From NCBI RefSeq assembly GCF_000615975.1, contig NZ_BAMP01000008.1, positions 1 to 64,000 on the forward strand: a DNA stretch of 64,000 bases. The letters run 5' to 3'. A program made the position numbers and the translations under genes. The notes under the pieces were generated by a model that was not told the DNA's origin, did not search any database, and was given only the letters and a program-made list of their open reading frames with translations. Shown here one piece after another: positions 28,762-38,002 of this stretch (position 1 is the stretch's first letter; each line of letters begins with the position of its first letter). Source of the DNA: Nitratireductor aquibiodomus NL21 = JCM 21793. GTDB taxonomy: Bacteria; Pseudomonadota; Alphaproteobacteria; Rhizobiales; Rhizobiaceae.

Positions 28762-31700
28762 ATGGACATCGTCCGTATTGCAATTCAGAACGCCAGGCTG
28801 ACCTTATCCATCCTGCTCTTCTTCGTGATCGCCGGGTCGCTGGCCTATGTCAGCATTCCGAAGGAAGCCGAGCCGGATGTTCCGATCCCGATCATCTATG
28901 TGAGCCTGACCTATCAGGGCATCTCGCCCGAAGATTCGGAACGGCTCCTGCTTCGCCCCATCGAAACCCGGCTGAAAAGCCTGGAGGGTGTCAAGGAAAT
29001 GCGCTCCTCCGCCTATCAGGGCGGCGGCTTTGTCCTTGTCGAGTTCCAGGCCGGCTACGACTTCTCCAACGCCATCGAGGATGTGCGCGCCAAAGTGGCC
29101 GATGCCCGGCGCGAGTTGCCGCAGGGCGCCGACGAACCTTCGGTGCATGAGGTCAATATCTCGGAATTCCCGATCCTGGTCGTAACGCTGGCCGGCAATG
29201 TGCCGGAGCGTGTCCTGTCCACCGCCGCGCGGGAGCTCAGGGACCGGATCGAGGAAATTCCCGGCGTACTCGAGGGCACGCTTCAGGGCTCTCGGGACGA
29301 ACTGGTCGAGATTCTCATCGATCCGATGAAACTGTCGTCCTACGGCCTGCAGCTCGACCAGATGATCAATGGTGTCAACGCTTCAAACAGCCTGGTGGCA
29401 GCCGGCTCGCTGGAAGGCGAAGCCGGACGTTATGCGGTCAAGGTGCCTTCGCTGATCGAAACGGTCGAGGATGTGGCCAACCTGCCGATCGTCTCCAGCC
29501 CGGATGCCGTTGTGCGCGCCCGCGATCTGGCCGCAATCCGCTCCACGTTCAAGGACGCCGAGACCATCACCCGTCTGAATGGTAGAAACGCGATCGCCAT
29601 TGAGGTCAAGAAGCGCGTCGGCGCCAATCTCGTCGAAACGGTCGACTCGGTTAAGGCCGCGGCCGCCGAATTCGAGCAGGCCGCCGATGGCAACATCACC
29701 GTGTCCTACAGCCAAGACAAGTCGGTGATGATCCGCGATATGCTGAAGGACCTTCAGAACCACGTCCTGATCGCCGTGATCCTGGTCTTCATCGTTGTCC
29801 TTTACACCCTTTCCGGCCGCGCCTCCCTGCTGATCGGCCTTGCGGTTCCCGCATCCTTCCTGATGGGCATTTATGCGCTCTCGCTCGGTGGCTTCACCGT
29901 CAACATGGTGGTGCTCTTCAGCCTCATTCTGGCAGTCGGCATGCTGGTGGACGACGCGATCATCGTGACCGAATTCGCCGAACGCCGCATGACCGAAGGC
30001 ATGGACAAGGCGCAGGCCTTCGAACTGGCGGCCAAACGCATGGCCGGTCCCGTCATTGCCGCCACCATGACCCGCATCGCCGCCTTCTCGCCACTCCTCT
30101 TCTGGCCGGGCATTGTCGGCGAGTTCATGAAATACCTGCCGATCACGCTGATCGTCACGCTCAGCGCATCCATGATCTACGCCCTGATTTTCACCCCGAC
30201 TCTCGGCGCGATTTTCGCCAAGGCGCATGTCGAGGAAGAACAGAAGCCGGATGGCTGGTATATGAAGCTCGTGAAGCAGGCCGTCCGCTTCCCGAAAACC
30301 GTTCTGCTTCTCACGGTCGGCCTTCTCGGCGGCATCATCTATTCCTACTCGCAATACGGCGCCGGCGTTGAATTCTTCCCCAATGTCGAGCCGGAATACG
30401 GCCTGATGTATGTGCATGCCCGCGGCAATCTCTCTCTCGAAGAGATGGACCGGCTGACAAAGCCCGCCGAGGAAAAGCTGCTCAACTGGCCGGGCATCGA
30501 ATCCGTCTACACCCGCGTCGGCAAGACCCGCGGCGGCGGGCAGGATATCGATGAAGATGTCATCGGCGTCATCCAGTATGAGTTCATCGACTGGCGCGAA
30601 CGTGAGCCGGCCAGCAAGATTCTCGACGATCTGCGCCGTGAACTCGCCGGCACGCCGGGCGTTGAAATCGAGGTTCGCGTGCCCGATGCAGGGCCGCCGA
30701 CGGGACAGCCGATCCAGATTCGCCTTTCGGCAGCGGATCCGGCAAACCTGAACGATCAGGCTGCGGATGTGGCGCGGGCGATCGCGAATGTTCCGGGAGT
30801 CATCGATATCTCTGATGGTCTTCCCCCGCCCGGTATCGACTGGGCGATCAACGTGGACCGCGCCCGGGCCGCGCAGTACGGGATCAGCCCTGTCTCCGTG
30901 GGTACCGTGGTTCAACTCGTGACCAACGGCCTGAAGCTCTCGGAATACCGGCCTGCCGGCGTCGACGACGCTGTCGATATCCGCCTGCGCCTGCCCGAGG
31001 ACCGACGCACCCTATCCGCACTCGACCAACTGCGTGTGCAGACTTCGCAGGGGCCGGTGCCGATTGCCAACTTCGTCTCACGCGAACCCGAGCGCTCGAC
31101 CGGCATCCTGAACCGCATCGACGGTCAGCGCACCATCGTGGTCAGCGCCAATATTGCAAGCGGCTATCAGGTCTCCTCCGTTCAGGCCGAGGTCACCCAG
31201 ACGTTGAGCGACATGGATCTTGGCGCAACGCGCTGGAAGCTCGCCGGCTCGAACGAGGAAAGCGAGGAGGCAAGTGCCTTCCTGTCAAAAGCGTTTGGCG
31301 CGGCGATCTTCCTGATCTTCGTGGTGCTCCTTGCCCAGTTCAACAAGTTCACCAGCGTCTTCCTTGTGCTGATGACCGTTGTCATGGCCACCATTGGCGT
31401 GTTCCTCGGCCTGCTCATCACCGGCCAGCCCTTTGGCATCGTCATGTCCGGCATCGGCGTGATCGCGCTCGCCGGCGTGGTGGTGAACAACAACATCGTG
31501 CTGATCGACACTTATGACAGGCTGCGGCACGAGGGCTGGAAAAAGCGGGAGGCCATCCTCCAGACCTGCCGCGAGCGCGCGCGTCCGGTGATGCTGACGG
31601 CCATCTCTGCCGTGCTTGGCGTTCTGCCGATCGCCTTTGGTCTGGGCCTCGAACTGTTCCACCAGGAGATCACCATCGGCGCACCCTCCACTCAATGGTG

Positions 31701-31923
31701 GATTTCGCTGTCCGGCGCCATCGTCTACGGCCTGACCTTCGCAACAGCTCTGACCCTCATCGTGACCCCTTCGGCCCTGATGGTGTTCACGCGAGAAACC
31801 CTTCCGGCCGGACAGAAGCGGCGCGGCCTGTTCGCGCGTCTCTTCCGGCGCGGTAAAAAACAGGAGGCTTCGACGAAGACTTCCGACATTCCGGAGGACC
31901 CCTTCCCCAAGCCGGCTGAATAA
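28762..31923 (+). CDS. RND efflux pump, inner-membrane permease (AcrB/MexB superfamily)
   Basis: 1053 residues in the canonical RND layout: a first transmembrane segment near residue 12, a large periplasmic loop, a six-helix block (about 330-540), a second periplasmic loop and a final six-helix block. Conserved features include the N-terminal NARLTLSILLFFVIAGSLAY, the acidic pair in helix 4 (LILAVGMLVDDAIIVTEFAERRM) used for proton relay, and FGIVMSGIGVIALAGVVVNNNIVLID in helix 11 (marks: GVVVNNNIVLID). It resembles the multidrug/CusA-HAE branch without the methionine cluster of copper pumps. Substrate unknown. A strong terminator follows at 31946. Confidence 0.94.
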   Translation: MDIVRIAIQNARLTLSILLFFVIAGSLAYVSIPKEAEPDVPIPIIYVSLTYQGISPEDSERLLLRPIETRLKSLEGVKEMRSSAYQGGGFVLVEFQAGYDFSNAIEDVRAKVADARRELPQGADEPSVHEVNISEFPILVVTLAGNVPERVLSTAARELRDRIEEIPGVLEGTLQGSRDELVEILIDPMKLSSYGLQLDQMINGVNASNSLVAAGSLEGEAGRYAVKVPSLIETVEDVANLPIVSSPDAVVRARDLAAIRSTFKDAETITRLNGRNAIAIEVKKRVGANLVETVDSVKAAAAEFEQAADGNITVSYSQDKSVMIRDMLKDLQNHVLIAVILVFIVVLYTLSGRASLLIGLAVPASFLMGIYALSLGGFTVNMVVLFSLILAVGMLVDDAIIVTEFAERRMTEGMDKAQAFELAAKRMAGPVIAATMTRIAAFSPLLFWPGIVGEFMKYLPITLIVTLSASMIYALIFTPTLGAIFAKAHVEEEQKPDGWYMKLVKQAVRFPKTVLLLTVGLLGGIIYSYSQYGAGVEFFPNVEPEYGLMYVHARGNLSLEEMDRLTKPAEEKLLNWPGIESVYTRVGKTRGGGQDIDEDVIGVIQYEFIDWREREPASKILDDLRRELAGTPGVEIEVRVPDAGPPTGQPIQIRLSAADPANLNDQAADVARAIANVPGVIDISDGLPPPGIDWAINVDRARAAQYGISPVSVGTVVQLVTNGLKLSEYRPAGVDDAVDIRLRLPEDRRTLSALDQLRVQTSQGPVPIANFVSREPERSTGILNRIDGQRTIVVSANIASGYQVSSVQAEVTQTLSDMDLGATRWKLAGSNEESEEASAFLSKAFGAAIFLIFVVLLAQFNKFTSVFLVLMTVVMATIGVFLGLLITGQPFGIVMSGIGVIALAGVVVNNNIVLIDTYDRLRHEGWKKREAILQTCRERARPVMLTAISAVLGVLPIAFGLGLELFHQEITIGAPSTQWWISLSGAIVYGLTFATALTLIVTPSALMVFTRETLPAGQKRRGLFARLFRRGKKQEASTKTSDIPEDPFPKPAE

Positions 31924-31945
31924 CAGGCCCAGCCTGTCAGATTTG

Positions 31946-31985
31946 CGGGCCGGCGCGCTCCTCGCAGCGCGCCGGCCCGTTTTTG
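31946..31985 (+). terminator. Rho-independent terminator after the RND operon
   Basis: Thirteen-base GC-only stem (CGGGCCGGCGCGC and GCGCGCCGGCCCG) with a short loop, followed by TTTTTG. It lies 23 bases after the permease stop. Confidence 0.92.
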
Positions 31986-31992
31986 TTTTGAG

Positions 31993-32017
31993 GGAACCTG
32001 AAGCCATCTGAAGCGTT
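31993..32017 (+). promoter_or_regulatory. EcfG (general stress sigma) promoter of the DUF3309 gene
   Basis: GGAAC (31993-31997), 16 bases, CGTT (32014-32017): an exact EcfG consensus. Transcription would begin near 32024, about 30 bases before the start codon at 32054. It lies directly after the RND terminator, so the small gene has its own stress-type promoter. Confidence 0.78.
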
Positions 32018-32053
32018 GAATTGCAAGGCTTTCAAGACAGCGAGGAGAACGCG

Positions 32054-32212
32054 ATGTCGCTCGGCACAATCCTCATCATAATTCTCATCCTCATTCTGCT
32101 CGGCGCCATCCCCGCATGGCCGCATTCGCGTGGATGGGGTTACGGACCGTCAGGCATACTTGGCCTGATCCTTGTCATCGTCCTGATCCTGATGCTGATG
32201 GGCAATATCTAG
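32054..32212 (+). CDS. DUF3309 family small membrane protein
   Basis: 52 residues: two hydrophobic helices (LGTILIIILILILLGAIPAW and GILGLILVIVLILMLMGNI) joined by the conserved PHSRGWGYGPSG loop that defines DUF3309. Start ATG 32054 follows GAGGAG. The family is widespread in Rhizobiales and its function is unknown. The EcfG promoter just upstream suggests a general-stress role, for example at the membrane under osmotic or oxidative stress (inference). Confidence 0.88.
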   Translation: MSLGTILIIILILILLGAIPAWPHSRGWGYGPSGILGLILVIVLILMLMGNI

Positions 32213-32278
32213 AGTATCGGACCGAAAAGTGAATATCGGTTTTCGGGTTATTCCGATGCTCAATCAATAGTTTAGATC
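32213..32278 (-). repeat. Dispersed intergenic repeat, copy B (truncated, inverted)
   Basis: On the minus strand it reads GATCTAAAC, GAGCATCGGAATAA, CCGAAAACCG, CACTTTTCGG, CCGATACTC, the same block order as copies A and C. The first GCGTCC hairpin is missing. It fills the gap between the DUF3309 gene and the convergent MFS gene and may act as a terminator through its CCGAAAA/TTTTCGG hairpin. Confidence 0.75.
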
Positions 32279-33455
32279 AGGCTTCGCCGGCTGGCTGGAC
32301 GACGATCGTGTCAGCGGAGCTCACGAGATTGGCCAGCATCAGGACGCAGGCGAGCAGAACCGAAAACGCGATGAAGATCGGTGCGAAACCGGTGCGCTCG
32401 GCAATGAACCCCACAAGCGAGGGGGCAACGAGCATGCCGGAATAGCCGATCGTGGTCGCAACGCTCATGCCTGCTCCGGGTGAAAGTCCCGGCTGATTGC
32501 CGGCCGCCGAAAAGACGATCGGCACCATGTTGGCGATCCCCATCCCGCTTAACGCAAAGGCGATCGTCGCCAGCATGGGCGTCGGAGCAAGCCCTGCCCC
32601 GAGCATGCCGACAGTCGCAACGACCCCCGAATAACGCAATGTGCGCACGGCACCGAAACGGTTGCGCAGCCGGTCGCCGGCAAACCGCATCATCGCCATC
32701 GTGCCTGAAAACGCCGTGAAGGCGAGGCTCGCCTCGGCAATGCCGGCGCCCATTTCCTGCCGCAGGTAGAGTGCCGCCCAGTCGAGCACCGCGCCCTCCG
32801 GCAGCATGCAGATGAGTGCGACCAGCCCCGTTACATAGATCATGGGGTTGCGCGGCAGCCTGCCGCGCCCATGGCCCGCCTGCCCCGCCACGGGGCGCGC
32901 TTCGACAATCAAAAAGGGGAGCGTAATCAGCACAAGCGCAAAGGCAAATGCAACCACCATGCCCGCATGCGCCATGTAGCCGTAGCGCTCGAGAAGCAGA
33001 CCGCCGACACCGGCGCCGACAAAGCCGCCGAGGCTCCAGAAACCGTGCGAAGAGGACATCACCGCCCGCCCGAGCGACCGCTCCACCGCCACGGCATTGG
33101 CGTTCATGGAAATGTCCATCGCTCCAAGAAACGCACCAAAAAAGACCAGCGCCGCAACCATCTGCCAGATCTGCGTGGCCGCGACGAGACCGGCAAAGGA
33201 CAGCGTGCATATGAAAGCGGCGATCCGCAGGATGGCGCGGGAACCAAAACGACCGATCAGATAACCGCAGAGCGGCATAACCGACACCGCGCCGCAGCCG
33301 AAAACGAGGATCAACAGCCCGAGTGCCGTCTCACTCAGATCGAAACGCGAAGCAACCACGGGAATCTGCGGTGCCCAGCTACCCACCATGAAACCGTTGA
33401 CAAAGAATGAGGCCGCTACGGCCCAGCGCCCGATGGACGCATTCCGGAAAGACAT
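32277..33455 (-). CDS. MFS transporter
   Basis: 392 residues with twelve predicted membrane helices. Start ATG 33455 gives MSFRNASIGRWAVAASFFVNG; an upstream start (33494) is less likely. The first loop between helices 2 and 3 holds GYLIGRFGSRAI (variant of the MFS G-x-x-x-D/G-R-x-G-R motif). The fold resembles the YbjJ/fucose-permease-like group of drug or sugar carriers. Substrate cannot be inferred. It is convergent with the DUF3309 gene and 90 bases from the pyruvate carboxylase stop. Confidence 0.85.
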   Translation of the reverse strand: MSFRNASIGRWAVAASFFVNGFMVGSWAPQIPVVASRFDLSETALGLLILVFGCGAVSVMPLCGYLIGRFGSRAILRIAAFICTLSFAGLVAATQIWQMVAALVFFGAFLGAMDISMNANAVAVERSLGRAVMSSSHGFWSLGGFVGAGVGGLLLERYGYMAHAGMVVAFAFALVLITLPFLIVEARPVAGQAGHGRGRLPRNPMIYVTGLVALICMLPEGAVLDWAALYLRQEMGAGIAEASLAFTAFSGTMAMMRFAGDRLRNRFGAVRTLRYSGVVATVGMLGAGLAPTPMLATIAFALSGMGIANMVPIVFSAAGNQPGLSPGAGMSVATTIGYSGMLVAPSLVGFIAERTGFAPIFIAFSVLLACVLMLANLVSSADTIVVQPAGEA

Positions 33456-33544
33456 GTGGGGCTCCAAAAGGAAACGGCGCATCAGGAAAACCACCTGATG
33501 CGCCGCATCTAAATCGGTTTAATCGAGCACGTCAATCCATGGCG

Positions 33545-36500
33545 TCAATCACCATTCTCGAACACGACGAGAAGGTCCTTGGCGTCGATCTGATCGCCGG
33601 CGCCCACAAGAACCTCGGCAATCGTGCCGTCGCGTTCGGCGTGAAGCGCCGTTTCCATCTTCATGGCCTCGATTGACAGGAGCACATCGCCGGACTGCAC
33701 GCTCTGCCCCGGCTTGACGGCGAGCGTGGAAACCACGCCCGGCATCGGCGCCCCCACATGCGCCTCGTTTCCGGCCTCCGCCTTGCGGCGGGCGGCGGAA
33801 GCGGATGCACCGTGAACCCTGTCGGGAACCTTGACGCGGCGAGGCTGGCCATTGAGCTCGAAGAAGACGGTGACCATGCCCTTTTCGTCCACCTCGCCGA
33901 CGGCAAGACAGCGGATGACGAGCGTCTTGCCGCGCTCGATGTCGACAAAAATCTCATCCTCCGGCTCCATCCCGTAGAAATAGACCGGCGTCGGCAGAAC
34001 GCTGACAGGGCCGTAGCTTTCCGATGCTGCGGCAAAGTCGGTGAAAACTTTCGGATACATAAGCCAGGACGAGAACTCATACTCGCTGACCTTGCGGCCA
34101 AGCTTCTCTTCCAGCGCCGTCCGATCGGCCTCAAGGTCTGCAGGTTCAAGCAGGGAGCCCGGGCGCACGGTGATCGGCTTGCCACCCTTCAGAACCTTCT
34201 TCTGAAGGGCCACCGGCCAGCCCGCAGGCGGTTGACCGAGGTCGCCATGCAACATGGAGACAACCGAATCCGGGAAGGCGATATCCTTCTCCGGGTTCTC
34301 GACATCGGCGACCGTCAGATCCTGCGAGACCATCATCAGCGCCATGTCGCCCACGACCTTGGAGGAGGGCGTGACCTTGACGATGTCGCCGAACATCATG
34401 TTGACGTCATGATAGGCACGCGCAACCTCGTGCCAGCGGGTTTCCAGCCCCAGCGAGCGGGCCTGCTCCTTTAGATTGGTGAACTGGCCGCCAGGCATTT
34501 CGTGCAGATAGACCTCGGAAGCCGGTCCTTTCAGATCGCTCTCAAAGGCCGCGTACTGGTTGCGCACGGCCTCCCAGTAGAAGGAGATACGGCGCACCCA
34601 CTCACGGTCGAGCCCGGTATCGCGGGCATCCCCCTTGAGCGCCTCGACGATGGAGCCGAGACAGGGCTGCGAGGTGTTGCCGGAAAGGGCATCCATGGCC
34701 GCATCCACCGCGTCGACACCGCTTTCCACGGCAGCAAGCACCGTCGCGGCGGAAATGCCGGACGTATCATGCGTGTGGAAGTGGAGCGGCAGGTCGGTCG
34801 CCTCGCGCAGCGCCTTGAACAGCACACGCGCAGCACCGGGTTTAAGGAGGCCCGCCATGTCCTTGATGGCGATGATGTTGGCACCGGCAGCCTCAAGCTC
34901 GCCAGCTAGACCGACGTAGTATTTGAGGTCGTATTTGGCGCGGTCCGGGTCGAGGAGATCGCCCGTAAAGCAGATCGTGGCTTCACACAGTTTGCCTTCG
35001 GAGCGCACCGCGTCCATCGCCACGCGCATGTTCTCCACCCAGTTCAGGCAGTCGAACACACGGAAGAGATCAATGCCCCCTGCCGCCGCCTGTTTGACGA
35101 AATGCTGCACGACATTGTCGGGATAGTTGGTGTAACCGACGCCATTCGCCCCGCGCAAAAGCATCTGCAGAAGCAGGTTCGGAGCGCCCTCGCGGATGCG
35201 TGAAAGACGCTCCCACGGGTCCTCCGTCAGGAAGCGCATGGCGACATCGAAGGTCGCCCCACCCCAGCATTCCAGCGACAGAAGCTCTGGCAGCGCGCGG
35301 GCATAGACGCCGGCAATCCGCACCATATCGAATGTGCGCATGCGTGTGGCGAGCAGCGACTGATGCGCATCGCGCATTGTGGTGTCGGTGACGAGTACGC
35401 GCTCCTGCTCGCGCATCCATTTGGCGAACCCATCGGCGCCCAGACTGTCGAAAGTCTGCTTACTGCCATCCGGCACCGGCATATCCACATAGGGCACATG
35501 CGGTGCGGCCGCCTCGGCATTGGGCAGTGCCCGACCCCGCGCCTCGGGATGGCCGTTCACCGTAACATCGGCCAGATAGTTCAGAAGCTTGGTAGCGCGA
35601 TCCTGCCGCCTGACTTGCGTGAAGAGTTCAGGCGTCTCATCGATGAACCGGGTCGTATAGGAAGCGTTGCGGAAATCCGGATGGCTGATGATCGCTTCAA
35701 GGAAGGTCAGGTTGGTCGCCACGCCGCGAATGCGGAACTCGCGCAGCGCGCGGTCCATCCGGGCGATTGCCTCTTCGGGCGTCGGCGCCCAGGCCGTGAC
35801 CTTTTCCAGGAGCGGATCGTAGAACCGCGTGATGACGGCGCCGGAATAAGCCGTACCGCCATCGAGCCGGATGCCGAAACCGGTCGCGCCGCGATAGGCG
35901 GTGATGCGGCCGTAGTCGGGAATGAAATTCTGCTCCGGATCCTCGGTGGTAATGCGGCACTGGAGGGCATCGCCATTGAGGCGGATATCGGCCTGCGCAG
36001 GCACGCCCGACGCCTTGTCGCCGATCTTCTTGCCTTCCAGAATGTGGATCTGCGCCTTCACGATGTCGACGCCGGTCACCTCCTCGGTGACCGTATGCTC
36101 CACCTGAATACGCGGATTGACCTCGATGAAATAGAATGCGCCCGTATCGGCATCCATGAGGAATTCGACTGTGCCGGCGCCCACATAGTCGGTCGCCTCG
36201 GCGATCTTCAGCGCATAGCCACAAAGCTCGGCGCGCTTCTCATCGTTCAGATACGGTGCCGGTGCGCGCTCCACGACCTTCTGGTTGCGGCGCTGGATGG
36301 AACAATCGCGCTCGAACAGATGCACGGCATTGCCATGCGTGTCGCCCAGCACCTGCACCTCCACATGGCGCGCGCGCTCGACCAGCTTTTCCAGATAGAC
36401 CTCGTCCTTGCCGAAAGCGGCCTTGGCCTCGCGCTTCGCCTCGGTGACTTCATGCTCCAGGTCCTCGCGGGTGCGGATGACGCGCATGCCGCGCCCGCCA

Positions 36501-37018
36501 CCGCCCCAGGAAGCCTTGAGCATGACCGGGAAGCCCACCTCCTCGGCCATCTCTGCAACCCTGGTCATATCGTCCGGCAGCGGCTCCGTGGCCGGAACCA
36601 CCGGCACACCGACCTCGATGGCCAGGTTGCGGGCAGCGACCTTGTTGCCAAGGCGGCGCATGGTCTCGGGCTTTGGCCCGATGAAGACAATACCGTTTTC
36701 CGCGCAGGCTTCGGCGAATTCCGGGCTCTCCGACAGAAGGCCGTAGCCTGGATGAATGGCATCCGCGCCCGACAGTTTGGCAACGCGGATCACCTCATCG
36801 ATCGACAGATAACTCTCGATGGGGCCGAGATCGCGTTCAAGGTGCGGCCCACGCCCGACCTGATAGGATTCGTCCGCCTTGAACCGGTGCAGCGAGTACT
36901 TGTCCTCCTCGGCCCAGATGGCCACCGTTCGGATATCGAGTTCATTGGCTGCGCGGAAGACGCGGATGGCGATTTCAGAACGGTTTGCGACAAGAATCTT
37001 CTTAATCTGCACTGGCAA
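33545..37018 (-). CDS. pyc: Pyruvate carboxylase
   Basis: 1157-residue biotin enzyme making oxaloacetate from pyruvate, bicarbonate and ATP. Biotin carboxylase domain (about 1-460): ILVANRSEIAIRVFRAA, the ATP-grasp loop KASWGGGGRGMR and FIEVNPRIQVEHTVTE. Carboxyltransferase domain (about 540-820): VTDTTMRDAHQSLLATRMR with the metal and pyruvate site, and HFHTHDTSG. A PYC_OADA linker domain is followed by the C-terminal biotinyl domain with the biotinylated Lys in EAMKMET, about 40 residues from the end. All domains are intact in one frame. Anaplerotic; it supplies the TCA cycle and gluconeogenesis alongside PHB metabolism. Confidence 0.97.
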   Translation of the reverse strand: MPVQIKKILVANRSEIAIRVFRAANELDIRTVAIWAEEDKYSLHRFKADESYQVGRGPHLERDLGPIESYLSIDEVIRVAKLSGADAIHPGYGLLSESPEFAEACAENGIVFIGPKPETMRRLGNKVAARNLAIEVGVPVVPATEPLPDDMTRVAEMAEEVGFPVMLKASWGGGGRGMRVIRTREDLEHEVTEAKREAKAAFGKDEVYLEKLVERARHVEVQVLGDTHGNAVHLFERDCSIQRRNQKVVERAPAPYLNDEKRAELCGYALKIAEATDYVGAGTVEFLMDADTGAFYFIEVNPRIQVEHTVTEEVTGVDIVKAQIHILEGKKIGDKASGVPAQADIRLNGDALQCRITTEDPEQNFIPDYGRITAYRGATGFGIRLDGGTAYSGAVITRFYDPLLEKVTAWAPTPEEAIARMDRALREFRIRGVATNLTFLEAIISHPDFRNASYTTRFIDETPELFTQVRRQDRATKLLNYLADVTVNGHPEARGRALPNAEAAAPHVPYVDMPVPDGSKQTFDSLGADGFAKWMREQERVLVTDTTMRDAHQSLLATRMRTFDMVRIAGVYARALPELLSLECWGGATFDVAMRFLTEDPWERLSRIREGAPNLLLQMLLRGANGVGYTNYPDNVVQHFVKQAAAGGIDLFRVFDCLNWVENMRVAMDAVRSEGKLCEATICFTGDLLDPDRAKYDLKYYVGLAGELEAAGANIIAIKDMAGLLKPGAARVLFKALREATDLPLHFHTHDTSGISAATVLAAVESGVDAVDAAMDALSGNTSQPCLGSIVEALKGDARDTGLDREWVRRISFYWEAVRNQYAAFESDLKGPASEVYLHEMPGGQFTNLKEQARSLGLETRWHEVARAYHDVNMMFGDIVKVTPSSKVVGDMALMMVSQDLTVADVENPEKDIAFPDSVVSMLHGDLGQPPAGWPVALQKKVLKGGKPITVRPGSLLEPADLEADRTALEEKLGRKVSEYEFSSWLMYPKVFTDFAAASESYGPVSVLPTPVYFYGMEPEDEIFVDIERGKTLVIRCLAVGEVDEKGMVTVFFELNGQPRRVKVPDRVHGASASAARRKAEAGNEAHVGAPMPGVVSTLAVKPGQSVQSGDVLLSIEAMKMETALHAERDGTIAEVLVGAGDQIDAKDLLVVFENGD

Positions 37019-37657
37019 AAACTCCGGGAAGAGAAGGATGGTGCGGGATTGCCCGGCGCGAAACTCCCCTCCGCGCCAAAACGACGCGTATGATTAGCGT
37101 GGACGATGCTGCGGTGCAAACTTTCTTGACGCGAAGGAAGATTGGCAGGTTTTGACGCGGCGATTTTCCGTTTCGCATGGTACCGCCCCCTGCTTCGACC
37201 TGATGGACGGCTCCATCTTCGTCGTTCCGGCGGACGGGAGCGAGAGGCTGGGTCCATTGAGCGGTGGCTCCAGATGCCGCAGAGTGCGCAGGAACGCGGC
37301 CAGGTGCTCGCTCATGCTCCGTTTGAAGAGTGCAGGCCAGCATCGAACGTCCCCTTCTCCCCGTTTGTGGGGAGCAGGTGAAAATGAGGGCGAGCGCAAT
37401 CAATGGCAGGGATACCGACAGAGGTGGAGAAGATCGCAAAGCGCCACCTGCCCCTTCCCCCTGCCGGGACCTTCTCCCGACAGGCGGGGAGCGGGAGGTC
37501 GTCGTCCCGGGCTTGCCCCTGGACCCATCGGCAGAATGCGTAGACGCTCGGCCCCGTCTTCATCCAGCCGCCCCCGCATTCCCGATCCCTCTTGACGCCA
37601 TCCCGCAACCATGCGAGAAGCGGGCTCAATATATCGATAAATCCGGATATTTCGATA
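37019..37657. other. Intergenic region between pyc and arsR with palindromic repeats
   Basis: About 640 bases with no credible gene. Contains hairpin-forming segments CTTCTCCCC..GGGGAG (about 37352-37374) and a longer GC-rich one around 37452-37492 (CCTTCTCCCGACAGGCGGGGAG), resembling the small dispersed palindromes common in Rhizobiales. The last 26 bases are the ArsR operator. Confidence 0.55.
37632..37657 (+). promoter_or_regulatory. ArsR operator overlapping the start of arsR
   Basis: Imperfect 26-base palindrome (22 of 26 positions symmetric) running from TATCGA to TCGATA, centred on CCGG, ending directly before the arsR ATG at 37658. It occupies the space where a ribosome-binding site would be; none is visible, so the message may be leaderless. 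Binding of ArsR here would block its own transcription and the downstream ars genes. Confidence 0.72.
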
Positions 37658-37990
37658 ATGCAAAAAACCGAAGCCATATACGCGCTCGCCGCGCTCGGTC
37701 AGGAGACCCGGCTTGATGTGTTCCGCCTACTCGTTCAAGCCGGACCGCAGGGTCTGCCGGCGGGGGAGGTTGCGGCCAGACTGGGCGTTGTCCAGAACAC
37801 CGCCTCCGCGCACCTGAAGGTTCTTTCACAGTCGGGCATGATCCGCGCCGAGCGGGAAGGACGCATCATTCGCTACACGGCCGACATGACTGGCTTTCGC
37901 GATCTTCTCGCCTTCCTCCTTGAAGATTGCTGCAACGGAAACCCTGACCTGTGTCGCCCCGCCATCGAGGCTGCGACCTGTCACTGCTAG
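37658..37990 (+). CDS. arsR: ArsR family arsenic-responsive repressor
   Basis: 110 residues from ATG 37658; an in-frame TTG at 37592 would add 22 residues read through the operator. Winged helix: LGQETRLDVFRLL, then GEVAARLGVVQNTASAHLKVLSQSG as recognition region. The usual N-terminal metal motif ELCVCDL is absent. Instead the C-terminus has a cysteine cluster (Cys91, Cys92, Cys99, Cys108, Cys110), reminiscent of the C-terminal As(III) site of Acidithiobacillus ArsR. It controls the arsC-acr3-arsC operon that begins 13 bases later. Confidence 0.92.
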   Translation: MQKTEAIYALAALGQETRLDVFRLLVQAGPQGLPAGEVAARLGVVQNTASAHLKVLSQSGMIRAEREGRIIRYTADMTGFRDLLAFLLEDCCNGNPDLCRPAIEAATCHC

Positions 37991-38002
37991 GAGGCCTGCG
38001 CC

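Noticed and set aside
29383-30915. 510-residue minus-strand frame opposite the RND pump
   Set aside because: Shadow frame in high-GC DNA; composition is His/Arg/Asp-rich with no motif, while the plus strand is a clear RND permease.
35363-37093. 576-residue plus-strand frame opposite pyc
   Set aside because: Antisense to an intact pyruvate carboxylase; no motifs and biased composition.
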